In this document: positions 1 to 9,124 of the stretch, in pieces
How positions within the stretch are numbered: the stretch's first letter is position 1
Layout of the letters: every line of letters starts with the position of its first letter
Origin: an uncultured Clostridia bacterium
Lineage (GTDB): Bacteria; Bacillota; Clostridia; Oscillospirales; Ruminococcaceae
Direction: 5' to 3'
Length of the DNA stretch: 48,360 nucleotides
Assembly: GCA_947626755.1 (NCBI GenBank)
Contig: CANQTP010000015.1
Coordinates: 1 to 48,360, forward strand
Position numbers and translations under genes: made by a program
The notes under the pieces: model-generated
The model's input: the letters and a program-made list of their open reading frames with translations, nothing else
What the model was told of the DNA's origin: nothing
The model's database searches: none

Positions 1-11
1 ATGGTGACTCT

Positions 12-40
12 GAGGGCAAGGCTTTCTTGCCCTCTTTTTT
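12..40 (+). terminator. Rho-independent terminator of a gene upstream of the window
   Basis: Perfect 9-bp stem GAGGGCAAG / CTTGCCCTC (12-20 and 26-34) with a 5-nt loop, followed by six T and a further T-rich stretch. It would end a plus-strand transcript that enters from outside the window. No coding sequence can be assigned in the first 11 bases. Confidence 0.8.
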
Positions 41-172
41 CTTTTCTCCCTCTGCCTACTTTTATTTTACACTAAGGGGAGCATTTCAGAAAGGCTGGCG
101 AACTTTTTGTACAGGCAAAGTTTTGTGATTCCTTACATAAATATATCGTGAATTGAGTAAAGCTGAATCTGC

Positions 173-223
173 AAAAAATTGAGAGTTGGGATATAAGCGT
201 TACTGCAATATCTCAACTCTCAA
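173..223 (-). terminator. Terminator of tyrS
   Basis: On the minus strand a 16-bp stem (arms 208-223 and 179-194, one G-U pair) closes a 13-nt loop and is followed by a run of T (A run at 173-178 on the plus strand). It lies 16 nt after the tyrS stop. The bases between 41 and 172 hold nothing recognisable. Confidence 0.85.
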
Positions 224-238
224 CTCTAAATAAAAGGC

Positions 239-1456
239 TCAGTCTGCAATTTTGGTTTTATGAAATACTTTCTTTCCCTTTTTGATAATTACTTCCGTTT
301 CAATTTTTATAAGCGCATTGGGATCGGCGATCTTTACATCATCAACGGAAATTCCTCCCTGCTGTACAAGGCGGCGTGCTTCGCTCTTGGAAGGCGCAAG
401 CGTGGTCTTTACAAGCAGATCAAGAATGTTTATCCCGTCAGCCGGGATCTCCGAAGCGGGGATCTCCGTGGACGGCATATCGTCCGTGTTTCCGCTGCCG
501 CCGAAAAGCACTTTCGCACTGTTCTGCGCCTTTATCGCTTCTTCCTCGCCGTGGACAAGCTTTGTAAGCTCAAATGCAAGTATCTCCTTTGCCTTGTTGA
601 GCTGACTTCCTTCCCAATCGGACATTGCTTCAATTTCTTCCATAGGCAGGAATGTGAGCATACGAATGCACTTCATAACGTCCGCGTCCGCAACGTTCCG
701 CCAGTATTGATAGAAGTCGTAAGGAGGCGTTTTCTCGGGATCGAGCCATACCGCGCCTTTTTCGGTCTTGCCCATCTTCTTGCCTTCGGAATTCAGAAGC
801 AGGGTAATGGTCATTGCATGAGCGTCCTTGCCAAGCTTTTTGCGGATAAGTTCCGTGCCGCCAAGCATATTTGCCCACTGATCGTCGCCGCCGAACTGCA
901 TATTGCAGCCGTACTTCTGAAACAGCATATAGAAGTCGTAACTCTGCATTATCATGTAGTTGAACTCAAGGAAGGTGAGTCCCCGCTCCATTCTCTGCTT
1001 GTAACACTCGAATGTGAGCATTTTGTTTACCGAAAAGCAGGCTCCCACTTCCCGCAGAACGTCGATATAATTCAGGTTCATGAGCCAGTCGGCGTTGTTT
1101 ACCATGATAGCTTTTCCGTCCGAAAAGTCGATAAAACGGCTCATCTGCTTCTTGAAACACTCGATATTATGGTCAATGTCCTCTTTGGTGAGCATCTTCC
1201 GCATATCGGATTTTCCCGAGGGATCGCCTATCATTCCCGTTCCGCCGCCAAGCAGGGCAATAGGACGGTTTCCTGCCATCTGCAAACGCTTCATAAGGCA
1301 AAGCGCCATAAAATGTCCTACATGGAGACTGTCCGCAGTGGGGTCAAAGCCGATGTAGAATGTGGCTTTCCCCTCGTTTATCATCTTTTTGATCTCTTCT
1401 TCGTCGGTTACCTGTGCAATAAGACCTCTTGCTACAAGTTCGTCATATAAAGTCAT
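239..1456 (-). CDS. tyrS: Tyrosyl-tRNA synthetase
   Basis: Charges tRNA-Tyr in the cytoplasm. The 405-residue protein is the usual bacterial TyrRS length. It has the class I HIGH-type motif as HVGH (residues 45-48), the KMSKS-type loop as KMGKT (227-231), the tyrosine-site region around QFGGDDQW (187-194), and a C-terminal S4 RNA-binding domain from about residue 340. An AGGAGGAT ribosome site sits 5 nt before the ATG at 1456. It is transcribed from its own promoter through a tyrosine T-box leader (separate entries) and ends in its own hairpin, so it is a monocistronic unit placed after rex. Identification rests on clear family motifs. Confidence 0.98.
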   Translation of the reverse strand: MTLYDELVARGLIAQVTDEEEIKKMINEGKATFYIGFDPTADSLHVGHFMALCLMKRLQMAGNRPIALLGGGTGMIGDPSGKSDMRKMLTKEDIDHNIECFKKQMSRFIDFSDGKAIMVNNADWLMNLNYIDVLREVGACFSVNKMLTFECYKQRMERGLTFLEFNYMIMQSYDFYMLFQKYGCNMQFGGDDQWANMLGGTELIRKKLGKDAHAMTITLLLNSEGKKMGKTEKGAVWLDPEKTPPYDFYQYWRNVADADVMKCIRMLTFLPMEEIEAMSDWEGSQLNKAKEILAFELTKLVHGEEEAIKAQNSAKVLFGGSGNTDDMPSTEIPASEIPADGINILDLLVKTTLAPSKSEARRLVQQGGISVDDVKIADPNALIKIETEVIIKKGKKVFHKTKIAD

Positions 1457-1572
1457 ACTTATCCTCCTGAAATTTTATTTTATAATGTTTTTTCCCGAAA
1501 TCTTTCCATAAGCCATGAAATCATATACTGATCTCACTTATATCACACCCTTTCATGATCCTGCGGTAAAAT

Positions 1573-1808
1573 AAAAAGCCCTCTGCAAATGTGCAGAGGG
1601 CGAAAAACCGCGGTACCACCTCAATTTATCGGGAAAATTCCCGACCTTGGAACGCTTTAACGGACGTTGCCCGCATACCCTTACTGCAAGTTCAGGGTAC
1701 AAGCTCCATGATGTATTCGCCGAAAGCTCCGTTATCCTTTTTCACCTGCCAAGGACTCTCTGAAACGGTTCAGATCCGGTTACTTCTTCACTTCACAGCA
1801 TTTTGATA
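1573..1808 (-). ncRNA. T-box leader (tyrosine) of tyrS
   Basis: About 235-nt leader on the minus strand. The conserved T-box sequence GGTGGTACCGCGG reads from 1620 to 1608, and the terminator (stem GCCCTCTGCA / TGCAGAGGGC, 1578-1601, then T5) follows directly. Stem I carries the AGAGAG...GGCAGGTGAAA type element (about 1739-1763) and a GAATACATC segment whose TAC at 1715-1713 fits a tyrosine specifier codon. Known T-box logic: uncharged tRNA-Tyr pairs with the specifier and the T-box bulge and prevents termination. The specifier assignment is inferred from position and from the downstream gene. Confidence 0.95.
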
Positions 1809-1815
1809 TGAAAAC

Positions 1816-1844
1816 ATTTTAACACAGTCAGAATGTTTTGTCAA
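1816..1844 (-). promoter_or_regulatory. Promoter of the tyrS T-box transcript
   Basis: TTGACA (1844-1839) and TAAAAT (1821-1816) on the minus strand, separated by exactly 17 nt. The predicted start lies just upstream of the T-box leader. Confidence 0.85.
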
Positions 1845-1870
1845 GGGCGATATCTGAATTTTTTGTAAAA

Positions 1871-2521
1871 TCATTCTTCGGAGCTGTGGTTCAGCCCATA
1901 GGAAAGCATCAGAAGGCTGTCGCCGAGATGGACGTTTTCCACAACAACATCTTTGTGGGAAATTTTTATGTCATAGTGGCTGAAATTCCAGAAAGCCTTC
2001 ACTCCCAGCTTTACAAGCCTGTCCGCGATCTGCTGCGCCGATGATTTTGGGATACAGAGAATGGCAATTTGCGGCGATTCGCGGCGGCAGAAGTTTTCCA
2101 GTTCGGAGATATCCAATATTTTAAGTTCCGCCGCTGTTTCTCCGATCTTGTCCTTGTCACTGTCGAAAAGCCCCGCAAGCTTACAGCCGTATTCCGCAAA
2201 ATCCATATGCGCGGCAATTGCCCTTCCCAGATTCCCGACGCCGATGAGAACGGCTTTCTTCACCTCGTGTACGCCGAGGATATTGCCTATTTCATTTTGC
2301 AGTTCGGTCAGATTGTATCCGTAACCCTGCTGTCCGAATCCTCCGAAACAGTTAAGATCCTGACGTATCTGCGAAGCGGTGAGAGACATTTTTTCCGCAA
2401 GCTTTCCCGAAGAGATCCTTACCGTTCCCTGCTTTAAAAGTTCGCCGATGAATCGGTAATATCGGGGCAGCCGCCTTATGACCGAATATGAAACATCATT
2501 TTTCTTTGTTTCTTTTGGCAT
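1871..2521 (-). CDS. rex: Redox-sensing transcriptional repressor Rex
   Basis: Rex binds NAD(H), and NADH releases it from operators of fermentation and respiration genes. The 216-residue protein has the N-terminal winged-helix (about 1-75, with the SSGKLAEKMSLTASQIRQDL recognition region and GQQGYGYN) and a Rossmann domain with GVGNLG (94-99). The C-terminal end supplies the domain-swapped helix. An AAAGGAG site precedes the ATG. It starts 33 nt after icd with no terminator between them, so it probably shares the acnA-icd transcript; that would couple a redox sensor to a TCA branch. I saw no clear Rex operator upstream of acnA. Confidence 0.96.
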   Translation of the reverse strand: MPKETKKNDVSYSVIRRLPRYYRFIGELLKQGTVRISSGKLAEKMSLTASQIRQDLNCFGGFGQQGYGYNLTELQNEIGNILGVHEVKKAVLIGVGNLGRAIAAHMDFAEYGCKLAGLFDSDKDKIGETAAELKILDISELENFCRRESPQIAILCIPKSSAQQIADRLVKLGVKAFWNFSHYDIKISHKDVVVENVHLGDSLLMLSYGLNHSSEE

Positions 2522-2554
2522 TTGACTGCTTCTCCTTTCGGGATAACGGTGGGA

Positions 2555-3778
2555 TCACTTCATAAGCGCGGCAAGTCTCTTGTTGATCTCGTTCAGGAAA
2601 GTTTCGGTATCAACGGGCTGTTTGTTTTCAAGCTTGGAAACTGCGGCAAGGTTCTTATCCATAATGCCGTCCTCCATTGTCTGAATGGAAGCTTTTTCAA
2701 GTTTGTCGGCATAGTCCGCAAGTGCGGGGAGGTTATCCATTTCGGCTCTCTTGCGGAAAGCGCCGCTCCATGCAAAAATCGTTGCAATGGGGTTGGTGGA
2801 AGTCTTTTCGCCTTTGAGATAGTTGTAATAATGGCGGGTAACTGTTCCGTGAGCGGCTTCGTATTCGTAAACGCCGTCGGGGGAAACAAGCACGGAAGTC
2901 ATAAGTCCGAGGCTTCCGAAAGCAGTTGCCAGCATATCGGACATAACATCGCCGTCATAGTTCTTGCAAGCCCAGATAAATCCGCCTTCGGAGCGGATAA
3001 CTCTTGCAATGACATCATCTATAAGTGTGTAGAAATACTCAATTCCCGCAGCTTCAAATTTTGCCTTGTATTCGTTCTCGTAGATCTCCGCAAAGATGTC
3101 CTTGAAACGGTGATCGTATATCTTGGAAATAGTATCCTTTGACGCGAACCATAAGTCTTCTTTTGCATCAAGAGCATAGTTGAAGCAGGCTCTTGCAAAG
3201 GAAGAAATAGAGTTGTCCATATTGTGAACGCCTTGGATAATTCCGTCGCTTGTCTTGAAATCATGTATCAGAGCGCGGGTCTCCTTGCCGTTTTCGTCTG
3301 TAACAACAAGCTCCGCCTTTGAACCCTTGGGAACTTTCAGTTCGGTGTTCTTGTAAATGTCTCCGTAAGCGTGACGGGCAATTGTGATAGGCTTTGTCCA
3401 TGTGGGAATATACGGAACTATTCCCTTGACAAGTATCGGTTTTCTGAACACTGTTCCGTCAAGTATCGCACGGATAGTTCCGTTAGGAGACTTCCACATT
3501 TCTTTCAGGTTGTATTCTGTCATTCTCTGGGCGTTTGGAGTGATAGTTGCGCACTTTACCGCAACGCCGTACTTCTTTGTAGCTTCCGCGGAATCAAAAG
3601 TAACGCGGTCATCGGTCTCGTTTCTGTGTTTCAGACCGAGATCATAGTATTCGGTCTTTAAGTCAACGTAAGGTCTGATAAGAATATCCTTTATCATTTT
3701 CCAGATAATTCTTGTCATTTCGTCCCCGTCCATTTCGACAAGGGGAGTGGTCATCTGTATTTTTTCAGTCTCAGCCAT
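2555..3778 (-). CDS. icd: NADP-dependent isocitrate dehydrogenase (eukaryotic-type subfamily)
   Basis: Oxidatively decarboxylates isocitrate to 2-oxoglutarate with NADP+, supplying carbon skeletons for ammonium assimilation. At 407 residues it matches the dimeric subfamily II type. The isocitrate-binding stretch [16 protein letters not shown] lies at 97-112, and the dimer and metal region [20 protein letters not shown] and the cofactor region GTVTRHYY are intact. AGGAGG sits before the ATG. It is third after acnA in a tight run (12 nt after the TraX-like gene), so citrate is taken to 2-oxoglutarate by one transcript; citrate synthase is not in the window. Cofactor choice is inferred from the subfamily. 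Confidence 0.95.
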   Translation of the reverse strand: MAETEKIQMTTPLVEMDGDEMTRIIWKMIKDILIRPYVDLKTEYYDLGLKHRNETDDRVTFDSAEATKKYGVAVKCATITPNAQRMTEYNLKEMWKSPNGTIRAILDGTVFRKPILVKGIVPYIPTWTKPITIARHAYGDIYKNTELKVPKGSKAELVVTDENGKETRALIHDFKTSDGIIQGVHNMDNSISSFARACFNYALDAKEDLWFASKDTISKIYDHRFKDIFAEIYENEYKAKFEAAGIEYFYTLIDDVIARVIRSEGGFIWACKNYDGDVMSDMLATAFGSLGLMTSVLVSPDGVYEYEAAHGTVTRHYYNYLKGEKTSTNPIATIFAWSGAFRKRAEMDNLPALADYADKLEKASIQTMEDGIMDKNLAAVSKLENKQPVDTETFLNEINKRLAALMK

Positions 3779-3790
3779 TGTAAATTCCTC

Positions 3791-4519
3791 CTAAATAAGA
3801 ATGTTTATAATTCCGAGAATAAGCATATGCGCGGGATAGAAAATGTAAAAGAACCATTTTCCGAAACGTCCGCCCCGTCCTCTTTCGCCGCTGTAGAAAT
3901 AAAGCGGTATCAGCGATAGCAGGACTCCCAACTGGAAAAGAGATTCGGTCACCGGCTGCGATAAAACGAACCACAAATAGAACATCAGCAGGATAGAAAC
4001 TGCCGTGAAGCCCAGTGCCTGATTCAGGAAATTTCCCCTGAACATATCAAAGACAATTATCCACAGGACTGCAAACGCGAACCAGTCTCCCAGGAAAGAA
4101 AGCGGCAGTATAACTATCATGATAATAACTTTGAGAGGGATATTCAGTTTTTCGCTGTGTATCACCACCAGCGAAAGAAGTCCCAGAAACAGAGTGAAAA
4201 TAACGCTCTGATAGTAAATTACGCCTATTTTCCCATTGACGAAGTATATGGGGAAAGTTCCGTATTCCATAAATATGAACGGGAACCAGGATATTACCGC
4301 AAAGATCCCCAGCCGCAGCAGATATTTCCCGCGGCTTTTGGTGTAATGAAAACCTTCCGCAATGAAATAGCACATTATGGGAGCGGTCATTCTGCCGATG
4401 ATGTGCATTATCTGTCCGGGAACGGAGTAGGTGTCTGCAAAGCACCAAGCTATGTGGTCGATGAGCATTGCGGCGGCGGCAATAATTTTCAGGACGTTGG
4501 CGGAAAGGCATTTCTTCAT
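3791..4519 (-). CDS. TraX-family integral membrane protein
   Basis: 242 residues with the family opening LKIIAAAAMLIDHIAWCF and about seven or eight hydrophobic helices, including the MTAPIMCYFIAEGFHYTKSR segment seen in TraX-like proteins. F-plasmid TraX is linked to pilin N-terminal acetylation; chromosomal homologues of Clostridia are thought to be acyltransferase-3-like membrane enzymes, but their substrates are unknown. The ATG overlaps the stop of the preceding gene (ATGA), implying translational coupling. No plasmid transfer genes are nearby, so conjugation is unlikely. Its place between aconitase and isocitrate dehydrogenase genes is unexplained. Confidence 0.85.
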   Translation of the reverse strand: MKKCLSANVLKIIAAAAMLIDHIAWCFADTYSVPGQIMHIIGRMTAPIMCYFIAEGFHYTKSRGKYLLRLGIFAVISWFPFIFMEYGTFPIYFVNGKIGVIYYQSVIFTLFLGLLSLVVIHSEKLNIPLKVIIMIVILPLSFLGDWFAFAVLWIIVFDMFRGNFLNQALGFTAVSILLMFYLWFVLSQPVTESLFQLGVLLSLIPLYFYSGERGRGGRFGKWFFYIFYPAHMLILGIINILI

Positions 4520-4953
4520 TGTCTGTCTCCTTTGAAAATATTTACCATGATCCCTATTGCCGTGCCTGCCAGAACTCCCGCCACCGTTATGGGCAGGACG
4601 TTTCCCGAAAATGCTCCGAGCACCGCTCCGAGGACTGCTCCCACGAGGAAACCGACAACAACTCTCGTTGCAACGGTTTCCAGATGGGACGGCTCTTCTT
4701 CGGTGATGTGTTTCAGGTCGATGAGCCGTTCTCCGTCGTCGCCTTCCTCGGGATCAAATGCGGTATTCCGCAGCATATCACAGGGGAATGCGGGGCACTT
4801 TCCGCAGTGTGGGAGAAATTTCTGTTCGCAGCACTTTTTTATTTCACAGTTTCCCGCCCAGTTGCCCTCTTCAAGTTCGGTGCAGCCGGGACAGTCGCAT
4901 TCGCGGCGGTTGATACATTTTTCGCAGTCGATGCCGCATCTTGAAAGCAGCAT
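4516..4953 (-). CDS. Cys-rich DUF3795-like protein with C-terminal membrane hairpin
   Basis: 145 residues. The first 60 are rich in cysteine, in patterns such as CGIDCEKCINRRECDCPGC and CCEQKFLPHCGKCPAFPC, typical of DUF3795 proteins and suggesting a metal or Fe-S site. A central acidic linker follows, then two glycine-rich hydrophobic helices (about 95-138) and a short basic tail. Its ATG overlaps the aconitase stop by one base (TAATG) and its stop overlaps the TraX-like start. No function is established; the cysteine pattern could reflect assembly, sensing or redox, none of which is shown. The membrane hairpin is not part of the usual domain. Confidence 0.75.
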   Translation of the reverse strand: MLLSRCGIDCEKCINRRECDCPGCTELEEGNWAGNCEIKKCCEQKFLPHCGKCPAFPCDMLRNTAFDPEEGDDGERLIDLKHITEEEPSHLETVATRVVVGFLVGAVLGAVLGAFSGNVLPITVAGVLAGTAIGIMVNIFKGDRQ

Positions 4954-6890
4954 TATTTCAGGCTTTCGCGGGTGTAGTCAAGAAGTCCGCCCGCAAGTAT
5001 AATATCCTTTGTACGTCCCGAAAGTTCGCAAAGGACGGTTATCTTGTCGCCTGTGGTCTTGTTTTTAAGGGTAAGTTCGGTCTCGCCCTTTTCGATCGCT
5101 TCGCGGACGTTCTTAATAACAAGCTGATCGCCTTGGGAAATTTTGTCATAGTCCGCTTCGTTCTTGAATGTAAGGGGAAGTATTCCCGCGTTTATAAGGT
5201 TTGCGCGGTGTATTCTTGCAAAACTCTTTACAAGCACTGCTTTTACTCCAAGATGGAGCGGAGCAAGTGCCGCGTGTTCACGGGAAGAACCCTGTCCGTA
5301 GTTTGCGCCGCCGACAATAATGCTCTTTCCGAGACTTTCCGCGCGGGCAGGGAAGGATTCGTCACATACCGTAAAGCAGTATTTGGAAATTGCAGGGATA
5401 TTTGAACGCAGCGGAAGGATCTTCGCGCCTGCGGGCATGATGTGGTCGGTGGTGATGTTGTCTCCCACTTTAAGTGAGCAAGCCGCGTCTATAGTATCAA
5501 GAAGCGGGTGAGTTGCGGGAAACGGCTTTATGTTAGGACCGCGGAGAATCTCAACTTTGTCCATTTCCGACTCGGGAGCGGGAGGAGTTATCATATTGTC
5601 GTTGATGACAAATTCCTGCGGCATTTCAAATACAGGCATTTCGCCGAGACATCTCGGGTCGGTAAATACGCCGTTGATGGCGGAGATCGCCGCAACTTCG
5701 GGAGAAACAAGATAGATCTGTCCGTCCTTGGTTCCCGAGCGTCCTTCAAAGTTTCTGTTGAAAGTACGCAGGGAAATTCCCTTGGAATTAGGGGATTGTC
5801 CCATACCTATGCAGGGACCGCAGGCACTTTCCAGAATTCTCGCGCCCGCATCTATCATGATCGAAAGCGCGCCGTTCTGCGCAAGCATATTGAGAACTTG
5901 CTTTGAACCCGGGGCAATTGCAAGGGAAACGTCCGGGTGAACGGTCTTTCCTTTAAGGATATGAGCGACCTTCATCATGTCCATGAGCGAGCTGTTGGTG
6001 CAGGAACCTATGCAGACCTGATCTATCTTCATGCCTTCAAGTTCCTTGGCGGTCTTGATATTGTCGGGGGAATGAGGACAAGCCGCAAGTGGAGCAAGTT
6101 CGCTGAGGTCAATTTCTATAGTTTCATCGTAGATTGCATCGGGATCGGCGGAAAGTTCCGTCCAGACGTCTTCGCGCTTCTGGGCTTTCAGGAACTGCTT
6201 TGTAATTTCGTCCGAAGGGAAAATTGACGTTGTTGCGCCAAGTTCCGCGCCCATGTTGGTGATAGTTGCTCTTTCGGGAACGCTGAGAGTTTTTACTCCG
6301 TCGCCTGTGTATTCGATCACTTTTCCCACGCCGCCCTTGACGGACATTATGCGGAGAACTTCAAGGATAACGTCCTTGGCAGCGACCCAAGGGGAAAGTT
6401 TTCCCGTAAGTTTAACATTTACGATCTTAGGATATGTAATATAGTATGCGCCGCCGCCCATAGCAACGGCAACGTCCAGACCGCCTGCGCCGATAGCGAT
6501 CATTCCCAGACCGCCGCCTGTGGGGGTGTGGCTGTCGGAGCCGATAAGAGTTTTACCGGGAATGCCGAATCTTTCAAGGTGTACCTGATGGCAGATACCG
6601 TTTCCGGGACGGGAGAAGTAAATGCCGTGTTTTTTAGCGGCAGAGCCGATAAAGCGGTGATCGTCAGCGTTTTCAAAGCCTGACTGAAGGGTATTATGGT
6701 CGATATAAGCCACGGAACGTTCGGTTTTTACTCTGGGGACACCCATAGCTTCAAATTCAAGGTACGCCATTGTACCTGTAGCGTCCTGTGTTAAAGTCTG
6801 GTCGATCCTTATGCCAATTTCGCTGCCCTTGACGAATTCGCCGTCAACGAGATGAGCTTTCAGAATTTTTTCGGTCAAAGTAAGACCCAT
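4953..6890 (-). CDS. acnA: Aconitate hydratase
   Basis: Isomerises citrate to isocitrate with a 4Fe-4S cluster. The protein is about 645 residues, the length of the short aconitases common in Clostridia. Cluster ligands appear as SCTNSS (one Cys) and SACGPC (two Cys), and the C-terminal swivel domain carries YGQGSSREHAALAP. I chose the ATG at 6890 (MGLTLTEKIL): an AAAGGATTG site lies 8 nt upstream, whereas a start at 6908 would only add six residues without a site. It is the first gene of a run acnA-DUF3795-traX-icd-rex and has a consensus promoter at 6944-6972. Confidence 0.97.
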   Translation of the reverse strand: MGLTLTEKILKAHLVDGEFVKGSEIGIRIDQTLTQDATGTMAYLEFEAMGVPRVKTERSVAYIDHNTLQSGFENADDHRFIGSAAKKHGIYFSRPGNGICHQVHLERFGIPGKTLIGSDSHTPTGGGLGMIAIGAGGLDVAVAMGGGAYYITYPKIVNVKLTGKLSPWVAAKDVILEVLRIMSVKGGVGKVIEYTGDGVKTLSVPERATITNMGAELGATTSIFPSDEITKQFLKAQKREDVWTELSADPDAIYDETIEIDLSELAPLAACPHSPDNIKTAKELEGMKIDQVCIGSCTNSSLMDMMKVAHILKGKTVHPDVSLAIAPGSKQVLNMLAQNGALSIMIDAGARILESACGPCIGMGQSPNSKGISLRTFNRNFEGRSGTKDGQIYLVSPEVAAISAINGVFTDPRCLGEMPVFEMPQEFVINDNMITPPAPESEMDKVEILRGPNIKPFPATHPLLDTIDAACSLKVGDNITTDHIMPAGAKILPLRSNIPAISKYCFTVCDESFPARAESLGKSIIVGGANYGQGSSREHAALAPLHLGVKAVLVKSFARIHRANLINAGILPLTFKNEADYDKISQGDQLVIKNVREAIEKGETELTLKNKTTGDKITVLCELSGRTKDIILAGGLLDYTRESLK

Positions 6891-6943
6891 TCGTATCAAT
6901 CCTTTCAAGAAGTTATGAGCGGAGACACATCTCCTTATAGTAA

Positions 6944-6972
6944 ATTATAATCGTTTTTGCTCTGATTGTCAA
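6944..6972 (-). promoter_or_regulatory. Promoter of the acnA operon
   Basis: TTGACA (6972-6967) and TATAAT (6949-6944) with a 17-nt spacer on the minus strand. The leader contains a small GGAGA/TCTCC hairpin (6914-6932) that could cover part of the leader. Confidence 0.85.
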
Positions 6973-7011
6973 GAATTTATCAAAGCAGATAATGTTAATT
7001 TTTCCCCGACA

Positions 7012-7075
7012 AAAAATAAAAACAGCGCGCAGGGACAAACGGCGCCGCTGCACGTTGGAACGATGGTAATTTACA
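7012..7075 (-). ncRNA. Candidate short transcript upstream of acnA
   Basis: A second minus-strand promoter (see 7081-7109) would start near 7074. About 50 nt later a GC-rich stem (CAGCG-CGC against GCGCGCTG, arms 7042-7050 and 7023-7030) is followed by T5-A-T6 (plus A-rich 7012-7022), a strong intrinsic terminator. The product would be about 60 nt. No reading frame is apparent. It may be a small RNA or a terminated leader of acnA; the sequence alone does not decide. Confidence 0.5.
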
Positions 7076-7080
7076 GTTTT

Positions 7081-7109
7081 ATAATACACCATTTCTGTGA
7101 AATTGTCAA
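7081..7109 (-). promoter_or_regulatory. Promoter of the short transcript upstream of acnA
   Basis: TTGACA (7109-7104) and TATTAT (7086-7081) with a 17-nt spacer, minus strand, about 140 bp upstream of the acnA promoter. Confidence 0.75.
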
Positions 7110-7190
7110 GGGTTTTGGCAAAAATCTCTGCCAACATAAGTCTGTATAGTTTGCACAAATTGCAAATATGAATTTTGTGTAAAATATATA

Positions 7191-7218
7191 TTGCTTTTTT
7201 TTTTTTTTGTGATATAAT
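7191..7218 (+). promoter_or_regulatory. Promoter of the surface protein with a T14 tract in its spacer
   Basis: TATAAT at 7213-7218, preceded by TGTGA, and TTGCTT at 7191-7196, 16 nt apart. Positions 7195-7208 are 14 consecutive T, filling most of the spacer. Slippage in this tract would change the -35 to -10 distance. Confidence 0.65.
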
Positions 7219-7277
7219 GTATTTGTATCAAATATTGCAGTATGGACTGCAAAATTTTAGAAAAGAGGGAATATAAT

Positions 7278-9029
7278 ATGAAATTGAGGAAACTGCTTGC
7301 GGGCATAACCGCAGCGGCTTTGGCAGTGTCTGCCATGGCGTTTTCAAGCTTGTCCGTGAGTGCGGCAGAAGAGGCAGATGTTGTAACAGTAGCAAGCAAC
7401 GTTAAAGTGGAAGGCACTTTTGTAGCTAATGGTGAATGGGGTTCTGCTTGTAATGTTACATTTGAAGGTTATAGCTACAATACACCTTTAAAATGCGACG
7501 ATTACACAAAAATTGAGATGGACGTTAAAATAAGCAGTCTTGGAAATGCTGAGAGTATTAGTCTTTTTATTAATACCGGTGACAATGATAAAGAAAATCC
7601 TACCAAATGGGTTGCTACAGCCGGAACAGCTAAAGATGGAACTTTGACACTTGATTTAACTAAAGATGAGCTTAAAGGCAAAATATTTAGTGCTATTGGG
7701 TATCAGTTAAGCACATCGACAAATGATGTTACTGATGCTTTTAATGGTGATATTACAATTAATTCTGTAAAACTTTACAAGAAAGCTGCACAAGAACCTG
7801 AAAAGACCCCCGAAGAGGAAGAAGTTGAACCAATAAAAGGTACTTATGTGTTTTATGTTGTTAACGACAATAAAGACCCCAATGGTGAAGAGCTTAAAGA
7901 TGGCGACAAAATGTTGTGGAAATGGGTTGCCAGTGATCCGAAAGAAATAGAAATAGGCGGAGAAGCTGTATCAGCTGAATGGAGTGCTATTGGTGAAACT
8001 GAGGATATAAAGAAAGATAATTACCATGAGATCTGTAATGAAGGAATTCAGTTAAGCTCAGATGATACAACTCTTATAGGAAAAACAATCACTATTGAAG
8101 TTGCAGACCTTGAAGTCGGTGGCGAAAAAAGAACAGTAACAAATCCTTTGACCGCTGTAGCTGCTGAAGGAGAAAAAGATGACGGAACGAAAATTGCACA
8201 ATGCGCGTTCAGCATTAAGCTTCAGACAGCTGATTTAGGTAAATCTCTTAAGTGCAGCATAAAAGCATCTGTAAAGGCAGCAACTGAAAATCCTTCCACC
8301 GGCGGCGAAACTACCGACAACGGCGGCAGCAGCGGAGATAATACAACAGCTTCTGCTCCTACAGTAAGCAGCAACAAGCATCAGGGCGTTGGTATGCCTC
8401 CTGTTGTTATTGATCAGAAATCCGCACCCGCAGCGAGCGCAGGCGAAACAGCAGCTGCAAGCGGAAGCACTTCCGTTACACTCGGTGATTCAACTGTAGT
8501 TTCCAAGGACGTTATTGATTCCGTTTCGGGCAAGGACGCAGAGTTTAAACTCGCAAACGGTGCTTCATGGGAGATCGCAGCAGCTGACGCTGCAAAGGCT
8601 GAGGGCATGGATCTTGGTATCACTCTCAACACCACAGCAGCAACAGCAGATCAGATCAAAGAAGTTGCAAAGGATAACGATACATTCCAGTTCTCACTTG
8701 CGTACAGCGGTGACTTCGGATTCTCCGCAGTAGTAAACATTCCTGTTGACGCTAAGTACAACGGCAAGTATGCAAATCTCTACTGGCTCAACGGCGGCAA
8801 GCTCGAATTCATCGGCAGCTCCAAGGTTGAAGGCGGCATTGCAGACTTCACAATGAAGCACGCTTCCGATTACGTTATCGTATTTGACGATGAAGCTTAC
8901 GGCGAGGACGTTTCCTCAGGCGCAGGCATTTACGAAGAAAGCGAAACTTCTGCCGCTCCCGTTGCAGTAGTTGTAACATTTGCAGCACTTGCAGTATCGG
9001 CTGTAATTCTCAAGAAGAGAGTTTTCTGA
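7278..9029 (+). CDS. Secreted, C-terminally membrane-anchored surface protein
   Basis: 583 residues from the ATG at 7278, which follows an AGAGGGA site; the frame is open 36 nt further upstream but with no site there. A signal peptide (about 1-29, ending SVSA-AEE) is followed by a beta-rich region with DYTKIEMDVKIS resembling carbohydrate-binding or Ig-like folds, an acidic EPEKTPEEEEVEP linker, a second beta-rich region, a Gly/Ser/Thr linker and a conserved C-terminal domain (about 400-550). The end is a hydrophobic helix (VAVVVTFAALAVSAVILKK) and short basic tail, so the protein should stay in the membrane and face outside. No LPXTG or catalytic motif is seen. Codons in the first half are more AT-rich than in the second, suggesting domain replacement. 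Function unknown; adhesion or glycan binding is a guess. A broken copy of its tail lies at 19094. Confidence 0.85.
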   Translation: MKLRKLLAGITAAALAVSAMAFSSLSVSAAEEADVVTVASNVKVEGTFVANGEWGSACNVTFEGYSYNTPLKCDDYTKIEMDVKISSLGNAESISLFINTGDNDKENPTKWVATAGTAKDGTLTLDLTKDELKGKIFSAIGYQLSTSTNDVTDAFNGDITINSVKLYKKAAQEPEKTPEEEEVEPIKGTYVFYVVNDNKDPNGEELKDGDKMLWKWVASDPKEIEIGGEAVSAEWSAIGETEDIKKDNYHEICNEGIQLSSDDTTLIGKTITIEVADLEVGGEKRTVTNPLTAVAAEGEKDDGTKIAQCAFSIKLQTADLGKSLKCSIKASVKAATENPSTGGETTDNGGSSGDNTTASAPTVSSNKHQGVGMPPVVIDQKSAPAASAGETAAASGSTSVTLGDSTVVSKDVIDSVSGKDAEFKLANGASWEIAAADAAKAEGMDLGITLNTTAATADQIKEVAKDNDTFQFSLAYSGDFGFSAVVNIPVDAKYNGKYANLYWLNGGKLEFIGSSKVEGGIADFTMKHASDYVIVFDDEAYGEDVSSGAGIYEESETSAAPVAVVVTFAALAVSAVILKKRVF

Positions 9030-9081
9030 GATAGTTTATCCGATCAGGATTTGCTATAACCCCAATTCTCTAAAAACGCAG

Positions 9082-9114
9082 GATCCCTCCGAGCGATCGG
9101 GGGGATCTTGTGTT
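9082..9114 (+). terminator. Terminator of the surface protein gene
   Basis: Stem GATCCCTCCGA / TCGGGGGGATC (9082-9092, 9097-9107; one G-U pair) with a 4-nt loop, followed by TTGTGTT. The T-run is weak. Confidence 0.6.
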
Positions 9115-9124
9115 ATAAATATGC

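Noticed and set aside
260-1450. Long plus-strand open frame opposite tyrS (396 codons)
   Set aside because: It is the antisense shadow of tyrS; it has no family-like motif and no ribosome site, while the opposite strand codes a clear synthetase.
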